Positions 23,856 to 32,206 of a DNA stretch of 45,125 nucleotides are shown here, in pieces. The DNA comes from an uncultured Eubacteriales bacterium (GTDB lineage: Bacteria; Bacillota; Clostridia; Christensenellales; Aristaeellaceae). A program made the position numbers and the translations under genes. Each line of letters starts with the position of its first letter. The first letter of the stretch is position 1. Where the stretch lies: positions 1-45,125 of the forward strand of contig CACWHI010000013.1 of assembly GCA_902760595.1 (NCBI GenBank), in the 5' to 3' direction. Under the pieces are notes generated by a model that worked only from the letters and a program-made list of their open reading frames with translations, made no database searches and was not told where the DNA came from.

Positions 23856-24752
23856 TTATGGAAATGACCTCATTACCATCTCTATTAAGCTTCCTTCATC
23901 AGTATAGGGATGTGTCTTTTTCCATTGTGTGTAATCAGCAGTCCACCTACGGATTGTATCTTGTGTTTCTCTCTGAGAAGACCTGCCTTCCATTATACAA
24001 AATGCTTTCAATGTTTCTTCATACCACGAATCTGGATAATATGCTTCAAAAAAGTTCTCGCCTGGTGTTTGATAGCAATAAAAGTCTTGATTTGCAGGCA
24101 CCAGATCCATATAGGATCCATTGTAACTATATACGCCTTTCCATCTTAACTCATTGTCTTCATAAACATAAACAACCCAAACTGGAATCTTGCCCCAGTT
24201 AAAATGATCCTCATATAAAAAGAATGCATTGAAAGAATACTCGCTCGGATTCTTATGGTACAGTTCAATTAAGTCTTCCTTTGCATGAGAGATGATATCG
24301 TCTGCAGAGGCATCGGTTTTTAACGGTTCAGCAAGGGATCCCATTTGAACAATATCAGGATTCTTTTCATAGTATTCTTCCCCATGAGCAGACCAAGATA
24401 TCAGTTCACCATTTCGTGTCAGATTCATTACATGCCCACCCTCATGCTGTTGGTTCTGTCCAGGGAAAGTCTGTACAATAATCTGCCACTGCGGCCAGTT
24501 TTCCTTCTCATCCTTTGAAATACGGTCAGGTTGCCATAGCCTAATGAGCATATGAGCATTTTTCATCAGTGCCATGTCTATCCCGCATTTCTCGGAAAAA
24601 AATTGTGCGGCCATCTCATGAAGATATGATTCCGTTAAATCATTCTTTTCAGGCTGTATAATAACATCCTGATCTGCTCTGGCAGCAATTCCGATAAAAC
24701 AGAAGCCAAGTAGAATAGTTATAATTCTTCGTTTCATTGTAAGAGTCATCAT
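23856..24752 (-). CDS. Secreted protein of unknown function (PepSY-like)
   Basis: A 298-residue exported protein. The signal peptide follows KRRIITILLGFCFIGIAARA. The mature part has an N-terminal helix (LTESYLHEMAAQFFSEKCGI), then a strand block WPQWQIIVQTFPGQ and a glycine/histidine stretch (QHEGGHVMNLT). A helical block DDIISHAKEDLIELYHKNPS and a Tyr/Trp-rich end follow. This alternation resembles the other secreted genes of the cluster; I do not recognise a named family. The start ATG 24752 is chosen because AAAGGA lies five bases upstream. Other Met codons (24749 and 24737) follow closely. Its promoter region contains a 15-bp tandem duplication. Confidence 0.65.
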   Translation of the reverse strand: MMTLTMKRRIITILLGFCFIGIAARADQDVIIQPEKNDLTESYLHEMAAQFFSEKCGIDMALMKNAHMLIRLWQPDRISKDEKENWPQWQIIVQTFPGQNQQHEGGHVMNLTRNGELISWSAHGEEYYEKNPDIVQMGSLAEPLKTDASADDIISHAKEDLIELYHKNPSEYSFNAFFLYEDHFNWGKIPVWVVYVYEDNELRWKGVYSYNGSYMDLVPANQDFYCYQTPGENFFEAYYPDSWYEETLKAFCIMEGRSSQRETQDTIRRWTADYTQWKKTHPYTDEGSLIEMVMRSFP

Positions 24753-24824
24753 ATCATCCTTTCCATCCTTGACAAGAGATGCCAATACTGTTAATGCTTG
24801 TTGTGGTCATCAAGCAGCAAATTG

Positions 24825-24892
24825 ATTATACCATTTTTTCTCCAATTCTTTATGAATATATGGATTTTTTACAAAATGATTTTTTACAAAAT
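24825..24892 (-). promoter_or_regulatory. Promoter with 15-bp tandem repeat upstream
   Basis: Extended -10 box TGGTATAAT (24825-24833 on the minus strand). About 30 bases further upstream GATTTTTTACAAAAT occurs twice in exact tandem (24863-24877 and 24878-24892). This is a possible activator or UP-element site, or a recent slippage duplication. Confidence 0.55.
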
Positions 24893-24895
24893 AAA

Positions 24896-24921
24896 GAAAG
24901 AGCCGCATTATCACGGTTCTT
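24896..24921 (-). terminator. Terminator of the ArpU-like gene
   Basis: A 9-bp stem with one G-T pair (AAAGAACCG with CGGCTCTTT) followed by CTTTATTTT on the minus strand, 13 bases after the stop codon. Confidence 0.7.
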
Positions 24922-24933
24922 TCCAGTATATAA

Positions 24934-25275
24934 TCATTGATGATTCATGAAGCTTGCAATCTTCTTTATAGCCCTTGCTTGATACTTGATCAGCATCCTT
25001 TCTGTACGGCTGAAACCACCGGGCCAGTTTCTTTCATACAAAGAGGCGATACGCGGCCAATCCAGACCATCAATGAGATGTTTTTCAACTACGAAGCGCT
25101 CGTCATATGTCAGCAATTGCAGCCAGGCGTTCAACGTGTTGATTCTTTTCATGACCGCGTCGTATTGTTCCTTGGTGTCCATATCGGGATTATTAACCAA
25201 CTTATGCGCCAGGAGCATTTTTTCGGCATCAAGCCGGGAATATGATGATAATTCCTGTCATATGAGCTCTTCCAT
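24934..25275 (-). pseudogene. Phage-type ArpU/sigma-region-4-like regulator with an in-frame TGA at codon 6
   Basis: The best start is ATG 25275, seven bases after GGCGGAGG. Its frame reads MEELI, TGA (25258-25260), then QELSSYSRLDAEKMLLAHKL and on to 24934. The later part contains DERFVVEKHLIDGLDWPRIASLYE, then a TERMLIKYQARAIKKI helix pair typical of the ArpU/region-4-like late regulators of prophages. Translation from ATG 25218 would give 94 residues that keep the helix-turn-helix part. The stop could come from CGA to TGA. No phage structural genes are near, so this looks like a stray or decayed regulator. Confidence 0.6.
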
Positions 25276-25409
25276 AAGTTTTCCTCCGCCAAATGCTTTA
25301 CAGGACGGAGAAAGCATGGTATTATAATACTGTCCTTGTAGAACATCCATCTTCTCAGATGGCAGCGGCCAAGCTCGTTTTACAGGGACTTTTTCATGCC
25401 TTCCCGTAG

Positions 25410-25724
25410 TTAAACACTTGTCACTGTGTTTGAAACGATAGACACATATTCATCTCCGGCGTAACCTGTTGCGTAAATGCGATATATGCCAACACCAACC
25501 GACGTATTCTCGACCAATCGTATTTTTGTCCCGCTCCTATACCACGTTTTGACGGTAGACCATCCATTGGGCGTGATTTTCTGAAGAAGCCGTATCGTCA
25601 TGGTGCAGTTTTCGCCGTGCTTAGGCTCCATCGTTACCGCACAGTGAGCAGTATTGCTAGAAATCGTCAGTCCCGCCGTTATTCCTGGCTTTGATACTAT
25701 TTCCATTTCCGGTTGAAATGGCAA
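25410..25724 (-). pseudogene. DUF6147-like secreted protein fragment
   Basis: A frame of about 98-104 residues with the pattern of secreted DUF6147-type domains: ITAGLTISSNTAHCAV, LLQKITPNGWSTVKTWYRSG and a closing YRIYATGYAGDEYVSIVS. It has no signal peptide and only weak start choices (TTG 25724, ATG 25706). The upstream end abuts the rlmH terminator, so the 5' part with the signal peptide was probably lost. The family assignment is from memory and is moderate. Confidence 0.45.
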
Positions 25725-25756
25725 TAAAAAAGGGACTGCCGCATAACGACAGCCCC
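25725..25756 (-). terminator. rlmH-HAD operon terminator
   Basis: A 10-bp stem with G-T pairs (GGGGCTGTCG with CGGCAGTCCC on the minus strand), then TTTTTTATT. Confidence 0.85.
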
Positions 25757-25760
25757 GCTG

Positions 25761-26237
25761 TTATTTATGATACCTCTCCCCCGCCAGGATCTTCCGGGCG
25801 CGGTAGAGCTGCTCCAGCAGCATGACCCGCGCCAGCTGGTGCGGGAAGGTCATTTTGGACATGGACAGGCGGCGGTCAGCCCGGGCGATCACTTCGCCGG
25901 ACAGGCCCAGCGAGCCGCCGATCACGAACACGGTGCGCCCGCCGCGCTGGTCGCGATCCTTCAGCAGCTCCGCCAGCCCCTCGCTGGTCAGCTGCGGCGC
26001 GTCGATGCACAGAGCGACCACATGGTCCGTCGGGCGGAGGCGTTTAAGCAGCGCCTCGCCCTCCTTCTGCATGATCCGCTGCCGGTCGGCATCGGAGGCA
26101 TGCTCCGGCTCGGGCAGGTCATCCACCTCGATGAGCTCGGGCCTGCCGTACCGGGTCAGGCGCTTCAGGTACTCGGCGCAGGCGTCGCGCCAGTAGGCTT
26201 CCTTGAGCCGGCCCACGCACAGGATCAGCTCAGCCAT
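25761..26237 (-). CDS. rlmH: 23S rRNA pseudouridine-1915 N3-methyltransferase
   Basis: A SPOUT-class methyltransferase of 158 residues, the normal length, that methylates pseudouridine 1915 in helix 69 of 23S rRNA. The C-terminal knot motifs are clear: FVIGGSLGLSGEVI near residues 104-117 and the end LSMSKMTFPHQLARVMLLEQLYRA. It overlaps the end of the HAD gene by 13 bases, so the two are co-translated. A strong terminator follows. Confidence 0.97.
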   Translation of the reverse strand: MAELILCVGRLKEAYWRDACAEYLKRLTRYGRPELIEVDDLPEPEHASDADRQRIMQKEGEALLKRLRPTDHVVALCIDAPQLTSEGLAELLKDRDQRGGRTVFVIGGSLGLSGEVIARADRRLSMSKMTFPHQLARVMLLEQLYRARKILAGERYHK

Positions 26238-26881
26238 GGCGCGATCATGGGGATGACCTCCAGCAGGCTCGCCCGCACGTCATCCACATAGGGCTGCAGC
26301 GCATCAGTATAGGGGATGCGGTCCGGCACCATGCAGGTGCGCATGCCCGCGGCGCGGCCCGCCTTCAGGCCGTTGGGGGAATCCTCCAGCACGAGGCAGT
26401 TCTCCGGCCTCATCCTCAGCGCCTCCGCCGCCGCCAGGTAGATATCCGGCTCCGGCTTGGAGCGGGCGATCATGTCCCCGCACACCACCGCGCCGAAGCG
26501 GTGCAGGATGCCGCTGCCATCCAGATATTTCTCCACCAGGAAGCGGTCGTTGCTGGTCACTACCGCCCGCGCGATGCCGTGGGCGTCCAGCGCGTCCAGC
26601 AGCTCCCGCACGCCGGGCTTCAGGGGCACCAGCCCGCGCACCGACGCGTCAAACATGGCCCGGCGGTACATGTCCAGCACTTTCGCGCCGTCCAGGCCGG
26701 GGTAATTTAAATTGAGGATCTCAACGCACTTTTTATCGTTCACGCCGATCATATCATAAAGCAGCTGGTCGGACAGCTCGAAACCGAGCTGCCGGCCAGC
26801 CGCCTTCAGCACCTCGTGGCCATAGCCCTCACTGTCCGTAAGCAGGCCGTCCATGTCAAAGAGGACTGCGGATAATTTCAT
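26225..26881 (-). CDS. HAD-superfamily sugar phosphatase/phosphoglucomutase-like
   Basis: A 218-residue haloacid-dehalogenase-type hydrolase of the beta-phosphoglucomutase/phosphatase subgroup. It has motif I DMDGLLTDSEG (Asp9, Asp11), motif II VVTSND (Thr/Ser), the conserved lysine in KPEPDIYL (motif III) and motif IV LEDSPNGLKAG. An inserted helical cap lies between motifs I and II. Substrate cannot be told; sugar phosphates are usual. ATG 26881 is chosen because AAAGGA lies just upstream; the GTG at 26896 lies in the ribosome site itself. Repeat copy C lies directly upstream of the gene. Confidence 0.9.
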   Translation of the reverse strand: MKLSAVLFDMDGLLTDSEGYGHEVLKAAGRQLGFELSDQLLYDMIGVNDKKCVEILNLNYPGLDGAKVLDMYRRAMFDASVRGLVPLKPGVRELLDALDAHGIARAVVTSNDRFLVEKYLDGSGILHRFGAVVCGDMIARSKPEPDIYLAAAEALRMRPENCLVLEDSPNGLKAGRAAGMRTCMVPDRIPYTDALQPYVDDVRASLLEVIPMIAPWLS

Positions 26882-26915
26882 AATGCTTCCTTTCACAGTA
26901 GTAAACAGCTTTGAA

Positions 26916-27030
26916 AAGTAGGAAGTACAAAGTAGGAAGTAGGAGGTAATTCTACTGATGGCGCGGTTTCCAACGGTTGCCTCAGAAGCATCATTACTTC
27001 CTACTTCCTAATTCCTAATTCCTACTTAAC
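26916..27030. repeat. Heptamer-armed structured element, copy C (short)
   Basis: Arms use the unit GTAGGAA/AAGTAGG (26916-26949) and its complement TTCCTAC/TTCCTAA (26994-27030). The interior is only about 44 bases (26950-26993) and keeps a degenerate GCGGTTTC ... CCTCAGAAGC remnant of the hairpin modules. It lies between the GPH symporter and the HAD gene. Confidence 0.75.
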
Positions 27031-27040
27031 TCCCGATCGC

Positions 27041-28843
27041 TCAGACCGCCGCTTTCCCGTTCGCCTTTCTCAGGGCGTTGAGCTCGGCCTTGACGGCGTT
27101 CTCCTTGTCCGCCAGCGCCTTGCGGGCGTCGGCGGAGAGGGCGGCCAGCTTCTTTTCCTCGGCGGCCTTCGCGTCGGCCTGCTTCTTGAGCTCGGCCTGG
27201 TAGGCTTCCTCACCCTCTTCGAGGCGGATCTTTTCCTCAGGGGAGACGTAGGCGCGGCCCTCGGCGGCAGCGGCGGCCTTTTGGTCCGCCACGATAGCCT
27301 CATGGTCGAACTTGCCGAACTTCTCGACGCCCATGAAGATGAAGAACAGGAAGATCACGAGATAGCAGATGGTTTCCACGCCGATGAATACCCAGGGCAT
27401 CGCGCCGCGGATGGCGTCGGAGGAGATATTGTCCGCCGCGTAGCCGACGTTGGAGAGCACGATGTTCAGGATGCCCGTGGCGACGCCGGTCATGCCGGCC
27501 ATGATCGCGCCGTAGATGGTCATGGTCAGGCCGTCGGTGCGCGCGCCGTGGACCGCCTCCTGGTGGTCCAGCACGTCCGCCAGCAGCGCCATGGAGAGAT
27601 ACATCGCCGGGGTGGAGCCCAGCGCCTTCAGGATGAAGGAAACGTAGACCAGCACCAGGTTGGAGGGCGCCAGCAGGCCCAGCGCGCCGCCCACAGTGGC
27701 CAGCACCGCGCCGCAGAGGATGGCCTTGCCCTTGCCGATCTTATTGGCGAGGATGGGGGCGGCGACCATGCCGATGGCCGTCGGGATCGCGCCGATGATG
27801 GCCAGCAGGCCGGAGATGGTGCCGCCGTTGGCGATGGTGTAGAAGCCGTCGGCGTTCTTGAACATGGCCTGGCAGAAGTAGAGCTGGCTTACGTTCTTGG
27901 TCATGCCGCCCAGCTGGTAGCAGAAGAAGAAGATCATCATGATGATCCAGAACTTATCGCCGAAGCAGATCTTCGCCTGCTTGCCGATGGGCAGCGCCTT
28001 GGCCGGGGCAACGTCGTCGCCCTGGTTCATGGACTCCTCGGTGACGCGCTCGCGGGTGAACATGAACTCGATGAGCGCGCCGATGACGGTGATGGCCGTC
28101 AGCGCGATGACGAAGATCTTCCAGTTGTTGTAGGAGGCGACGGCGTCATACAGCACCACGCCGTTCAGGGCGTATTCGCCGGAGGCCAGCAGCTCCGCGC
28201 CTTCGGGCAGGTTGGTGGTCTGGGGCACGAACAGCAGGGAAAGGAAGAAGGGCAGGATCATGGTGGACAGGCCCATGGCCGCCAGCGCCGTGGCGTTGGA
28301 CAGGGTCGCCAGCAGGGTACGGTCCTTGGAGTTGCGGGTGGACAGGTTCACCAGCGCCGCGTGGGGCGTATAGTACATCGGGTACGCGAAGGCGAACCAC
28401 AGGTTATAGCCGATGGCGATGCACACCAGCGCCATGCTCTGGCCCTGGGGATTGATGGTATCCGTGGCCAGGGGCGAGATGACGAACAGGATGAGCAGCG
28501 CCAGGAAGCTGATGGGCACGGAGATCAGCAGCAGCGGACGCGCCTTGCCCGCGCGGGACTTGCTGCGGTCCATGAGCCGGCCGACGATGATGTTGCCGAA
28601 GACCACGAAGATGACCGAGATGACCGGCAGCCACTTGAAGAACTCGCTGGCCCAGCTGTTGATGTTCAGCACGTCGGTCATGTACTTGTTGAAGTAGTTG
28701 GCCAGCACCGAGTTGGCCATCAGCGCCAGGGTCGGGCCGATCAGGTAGCCGATCGCGCCCTCCGGGAACAGGGTCACGTTGGACTTTTTGATCATGCTCG
28801 GCAGTTTGTCGAACACGCTCGTCTTGGTTTGCTGCTGACTCAT
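27041..28843 (-). CDS. GPH-family sugar:cation symporter with a C-terminal coiled-coil tail
   Basis: A 600-residue major-facilitator-type transporter of the glycoside-pentoside-hexuronide group. There are about 12 hydrophobic segments; the loop between segments 2 and 3 reads GRLMDRSKSRAGKARPLLL, and the mid-protein DVLDHQEAVHGARTDG fits the group well. The last 85 or so residues are an unusual Lys/Glu/Ala-rich tail (KAAAAAEGRAY, then repeated EEK/AEL/KAL heptads) that should form a coiled coil in the cytoplasm. It may bind a partner such as a phosphotransferase component. ATG 28843 has AGAGGAAA upstream; longer starts at 28897 and 28867 are possible but unlikely. A good promoter is at 28911-28939. 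Confidence 0.88.
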   Translation of the reverse strand: MSQQQTKTSVFDKLPSMIKKSNVTLFPEGAIGYLIGPTLALMANSVLANYFNKYMTDVLNINSWASEFFKWLPVISVIFVVFGNIIVGRLMDRSKSRAGKARPLLLISVPISFLALLILFVISPLATDTINPQGQSMALVCIAIGYNLWFAFAYPMYYTPHAALVNLSTRNSKDRTLLATLSNATALAAMGLSTMILPFFLSLLFVPQTTNLPEGAELLASGEYALNGVVLYDAVASYNNWKIFVIALTAITVIGALIEFMFTRERVTEESMNQGDDVAPAKALPIGKQAKICFGDKFWIIMMIFFFCYQLGGMTKNVSQLYFCQAMFKNADGFYTIANGGTISGLLAIIGAIPTAIGMVAAPILANKIGKGKAILCGAVLATVGGALGLLAPSNLVLVYVSFILKALGSTPAMYLSMALLADVLDHQEAVHGARTDGLTMTIYGAIMAGMTGVATGILNIVLSNVGYAADNISSDAIRGAMPWVFIGVETICYLVIFLFFIFMGVEKFGKFDHEAIVADQKAAAAAEGRAYVSPEEKIRLEEGEEAYQAELKKQADAKAAEEKKLAALSADARKALADKENAVKAELNALRKANGKAAV

Positions 28844-28910
28844 GGGCGTCTTTCCTCTCTTTTGCATAAACTTGTTGTTCCGCCTCGCGGGGATCACATT
28901 TTCCTGTTTA

Positions 28911-28939
28911 ATTACATACTATTTTTACCCGTTTGTCAA
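28911..28939 (-). promoter_or_regulatory. GPH symporter promoter
   Basis: On the minus strand: perfect TTGACA (28934-28939), 17 bases, TGTAAT (28911-28916). Confidence 0.7.
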
Positions 28940-28942
28940 GAA

Positions 28943-29290
28943 TCAAATCATGGGTCTGTACTGTACCTGCACATTCCCTGCGCCCAGGGCCTCCCGGAGC
29001 CCCGCGGCATCGGCGACGCGGCCGATGCGCGTGTAGGTGTAGGGCGTGTCGAAGCCCTCATAGAACAGCACCACGCAGCGGCCGCCGAAAAGCATCAGGT
29101 CCCCAGCCTCGACATGCCCGACGGGCTCCGGCGCGTTCGGCAGGTCGCTCATCAGGTAGTGGTATTTCTCATTGCCGTTGAGCTCCGTCATATCCAGCGT
29201 CATCGGCAGCAGCGCCGCGAAGGCGCGGGCCGTATCATTGTCCTCCAGGACGGCCGGGAACGTCCGTTCCCCGATCTGGATCGTGATCAT
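28943..29290 (-). CDS. Cyclophilin-like fold protein
   Basis: A 115-residue protein of the cyclophilin-like (Cyclophil_like) group: an N-terminal MITIQIGERTFPAVLEDNDTA strand-turn, LMSDLPNAPEPVGHVEAGDLML in the middle and a C-terminal IGRVADAAGLREALG. It lacks the active-site residues of true peptidyl-prolyl isomerases as far as I can see, so the exact role is unknown. It follows the small membrane-anchored gene by about 57 bases and may be on the same transcript. Confidence 0.75.
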   Translation of the reverse strand: MITIQIGERTFPAVLEDNDTARAFAALLPMTLDMTELNGNEKYHYLMSDLPNAPEPVGHVEAGDLMLFGGRCVVLFYEGFDTPYTYTRIGRVADAAGLREALGAGNVQVQYRPMI

Positions 29291-29347
29291 TTCAGTTTTC
29301 TCCGTTAATCATTATCAGTAAGAATATCGGCAAGCAGAATAGGCGTC

Positions 29348-29887
29348 CTATATCTCTACCCCGAAGCCCACGGGCTCCCCGACGGCTCCGGTCCACTCCC
29401 TGATGACCGGATGCGCATAGCCTTCATAATACAGGTATAATGTCGCCTTGGCGGTCAGGCTGTCCGCGTAGATCTCGAGGTCCAGATACGCATGGACCCT
29501 CTTTCCATCCGAGGTATTGAAGAGCCCCAGGCCAAACTCCCAGTCGTTCTCCAGTGGGAGAGCGGGCCAGGCCTTCAGGAGGCGGGCGGCGCTGAATGTG
29601 CCCTTGACCGACGTGGGGCCGTAGCCGAGCCCGGTCACGATGACACCGTTCCGGCAGAGTATCGGGTGATAAGGCGCGCCATGTTCGCCGGAAGAAAGAT
29701 ACGCTGCCCCGTCCGGCCGGATCCACGTGTCCTTGTATCCCCCGTTTTCACGCACATAGTAGGCGTCCTCCGTGGGGATGTGCACGACTGCGCCTGCCGT
29801 GAGGGTCAGTCCTTTGCCGAAGGGAGACAGCTGGTACAGCAGTACCAGCACCAGCAAAACAGCAGCACAGATGATCAGCTTTTTCAT
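29348..29887 (-). CDS. Small membrane-anchored protein of unknown function
   Basis: A 179-residue protein with one N-terminal membrane helix (KKLIICAAVLLVLVLLYQL, no lipobox), then an extracellular beta-rich part (PTEDAYYVRENGGYKDTWIR, WEFGLGLFNTSDGKRVHAYL and a final EWTGAVGEPVGFGVEI). No family recognised. The ATG at 29887 has GGAGG seven bases upstream (29890 is also an ATG). It lies 37 bases after the transglutaminase gene, so it probably belongs to the same operon or follows it closely. Confidence 0.65.
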   Translation of the reverse strand: MKKLIICAAVLLVLVLLYQLSPFGKGLTLTAGAVVHIPTEDAYYVRENGGYKDTWIRPDGAAYLSSGEHGAPYHPILCRNGVIVTGLGYGPTSVKGTFSAARLLKAWPALPLENDWEFGLGLFNTSDGKRVHAYLDLEIYADSLTAKATLYLYYEGYAHPVIREWTGAVGEPVGFGVEI

Positions 29888-29926
29888 CATTTGACCTCCG
29901 GGCGGTTTTGCGCCCGTTAAACCGCT

Positions 29927-32206
29927 TTATTTCCCCGCCGGGAAGATCCCGGACAGGATCACGCCGACCCGCTGCGGGAAGGACAGGCGGTCGCGCAGCC
30001 GCTGCCAGACCGTAAGCGGCAGCTCCGGGCGCAGCGGCTTATGGCCGTAGACCCGCGCGCTGTACGCGTCGGCCAGCTCAGCCAGGGGCAGGTCCGGGAA
30101 ACGCTCCCCGGCGGCAGTGTAATACTCGATCACGGTCTCCCCCGCGCGGCGCGGGCGGTACAGCTTCTCCATGCCCGCGTCCACCGCGGCCATCAGGATC
30201 TCCGCCGCCTGGCGCGGACGGCGCTTCGCGCGGCGCTCCGGGTCCATCAGCACGCTGGCTGTGAGCAGCAGCGCCGTCACGAGGAGCAGAAGCAGGATCA
30301 GCAGCAGCCAGATGTTCCTGTGCAGCCGCTCGGGCGGCTCCGCGTCCGGTTCCGGCGTTTCCGTTTCCCGCGGTTCGGGCGTGGGCGTCGGGGCGTCTGG
30401 CTCGGTGGTCTCCTGCTCCCCAGGTCCATCGTCCGCCTCCGGCGTTGGGCTCGGTTCCGGCGTGGGCGTCACGGGCGGCTCGTCGTTATGCCCCTCCGGG
30501 CTGGTGCTGCCCCCGTCCTCGTCCGGGTCGTCCTCCCCGTGGCCGGGCGTGGCGTCCAGCGTCAGCCAGCCGAAGCCGTTCAGGTACACCTCCGTCCAGG
30601 CGTGGGCGTCCATGGAGGTGACAGAGGCCAGCCCATCCACTGGAACGGCGAGGTACCCCGTCACATAACGCGCCGGGATGCCCTGCATGCGGCACAGGAT
30701 GGTGAGCGCCGTGGCGAAATAGGTGCAGTAGCCGCGCTTTTCGCGCAGCAGGAACCAGGCCGCGAAATCGACGTTGTCCGGCGGCGTGGAGACGTTCAGG
30801 TCATAGGTATAGTGCCCGCGCAGGTAATCCCGGATCGCCAGCGCGCGGCGGTAGGGCGTTTCCTCCCCGCCGGCGGCCTCGAAGGACAGGCTGTACAGCT
30901 CCCGCGAGAGGTGCGAGGGCAGCGCGGTATAGGTCTGGGCGACCTCCGCGTAGCGCGTATCCGCCACGGCCGCCGCTTCCTCCACCAGGCGTGCGGTGCG
31001 CTCGCTGTCCGCGGGCAGGCTCAGGTAGGTGAAGGCGTAGCCGTCCCCCGCCGCCAGCTCCCGGGTCAAAAACAGCTCGGACGCGGCGTTGAAGTACGGC
31101 GTCATGCGGCCCGAGCGCAGCTCCAGCGAACGGATGCGCTGGGGCACGTACAGGGTCGTGGCGGCCGGCGCCTGCATATGCACGGACGCGCTGTGCATGG
31201 TCAGGGACTCCCCGGTAAGGGGCAGGTATTCGTCAAACAGGCTGCGGCGGTAGCCCTGCTGCAGCAGGTCCGCGTACAGGAAACGCCGCCCGGACAGGGT
31301 ATCCTGCCAGTTGAGCCCGTTATAGCTGTTCATGATCACGCCGCGCAGGTACAGCGCGCGGTCCGCCTGAACCTCCATCACGGCGCGTTCCGGCGGGTCC
31401 GCAGGGCCGCCCAGGCGCGGGCGCTGCTCGCTGCCCAGCGGCAGGTAGCCCTCGGTCTCCAGGGTAAAGCCGCTGCGGGCGCTCTCGTCGCTGCTGGGCA
31501 GGTAATCGGACACCGTCTGATACACCTCCTCCGCCGCGCGGCGCAGCCGGGGGGCATTGGGCAGGGCGCGGGGCATGAACGCGTAGCAGACCGCGAAGGC
31601 GGTCAGCGCAATCAGCAGCCGCCAGCCGGACAGGCGCAGCTGCTCCTTCCCCGGCATCATGAACAGGGCCTCCCGGCCCAGGGCCAGCAGGTAAGCCCCC
31701 GTGCACGCTCCCGCGCCGATCAGCGCCGGCGCGGCGGTGTTCCCGATCAGCTCGGTGCCGAACACGATGCTCAGGAGCGCCATCGGCAGCAGGGTCAGCG
31801 TCGGCACGTCGATCAGCACCGCGATGGCGCACAGCGAGGTCAGGAGCACGGGCAGCAGGATATTCAGCACGATACGGTAGGGCGGCAGCGCCGAGCCGAG
31901 CAGGTCCGGATAGAGAATGAACACACGGAGCGGCTGCGCGGCGGCCGCCAGCGGTCCGATATTCAGGCAGCCCAGCGCCAGCAGCGCGAAGGCCGCCACC
32001 AGCAGGCCGACGCACGCCCTGGGCGAAACCGCCTTCGACAGGCAGATGAGCAGCGCGGGCACGGCGCAGGCCGCGGCCAGCAGCCCCATATTCGCCTGGC
32101 CGAGCAGGGCCGTCAGCAGCAGCAGGGACAGGCCGAAGCCCGCCAGGGCCGTCAGCAGGGCGTCGCTCAGGCCGCCCCGCAGCCGTTTAAGAAGCGGGCG
32201 TGACAT
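29927..32206 (-). CDS. Transglutaminase-like membrane protein (TgpA type)
   Basis: A 759-residue membrane protein. The N-terminal about 200 residues hold six or more hydrophobic segments. The outside part holds a transglutaminase-like catalytic core: Cys in KRGYCTYFATAL (about residue 493), His in DAHAW (about 534) and Asp in LTLDATPG (about 551). A Pro/Thr/Glu-rich linker (PPVTPTPEPSPTPE) precedes a last membrane segment and a cytoplasmic tail (LYRPRRAGETVIEYY), the standard TgpA/DUF4129-like layout. It belongs to the MoxR-DUF58-transglutaminase module and overlaps the DUF58 gene by 20 bases. Such enzymes cross-link or cleave peptides at the cell surface; the substrate is unknown. Confidence 0.92.
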   Translation of the reverse strand: MSRPLLKRLRGGLSDALLTALAGFGLSLLLLTALLGQANMGLLAAACAVPALLICLSKAVSPRACVGLLVAAFALLALGCLNIGPLAAAAQPLRVFILYPDLLGSALPPYRIVLNILLPVLLTSLCAIAVLIDVPTLTLLPMALLSIVFGTELIGNTAAPALIGAGACTGAYLLALGREALFMMPGKEQLRLSGWRLLIALTAFAVCYAFMPRALPNAPRLRRAAEEVYQTVSDYLPSSDESARSGFTLETEGYLPLGSEQRPRLGGPADPPERAVMEVQADRALYLRGVIMNSYNGLNWQDTLSGRRFLYADLLQQGYRRSLFDEYLPLTGESLTMHSASVHMQAPAATTLYVPQRIRSLELRSGRMTPYFNAASELFLTRELAAGDGYAFTYLSLPADSERTARLVEEAAAVADTRYAEVAQTYTALPSHLSRELYSLSFEAAGGEETPYRRALAIRDYLRGHYTYDLNVSTPPDNVDFAAWFLLREKRGYCTYFATALTILCRMQGIPARYVTGYLAVPVDGLASVTSMDAHAWTEVYLNGFGWLTLDATPGHGEDDPDEDGGSTSPEGHNDEPPVTPTPEPSPTPEADDGPGEQETTEPDAPTPTPEPRETETPEPDAEPPERLHRNIWLLLILLLLLVTALLLTASVLMDPERRAKRRPRQAAEILMAAVDAGMEKLYRPRRAGETVIEYYTAAGERFPDLPLAELADAYSARVYGHKPLRPELPLTVWQRLRDRLSFPQRVGVILSGIFPAGK

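Noticed and set aside
25258..25260. TGA in the ArpU-like gene read as selenocysteine
   Set aside because: It lies at codon 6 of a DNA-binding protein, no selenoprotein family matches, and I saw no convincing SECIS-like hairpin right after it.
27281..29308. 675-codon plus-strand frame opposite the GPH symporter
   Set aside because: Same GC shadow effect; Asp/Gly/His-rich, no motif, and it runs through three minus-strand gene boundaries.
30041..32203. 720-codon plus-strand frame opposite the transglutaminase gene
   Set aside because: Antisense shadow; Arg/Gln-rich product without domain, while the minus strand has the catalytic Cys-His-Asp.
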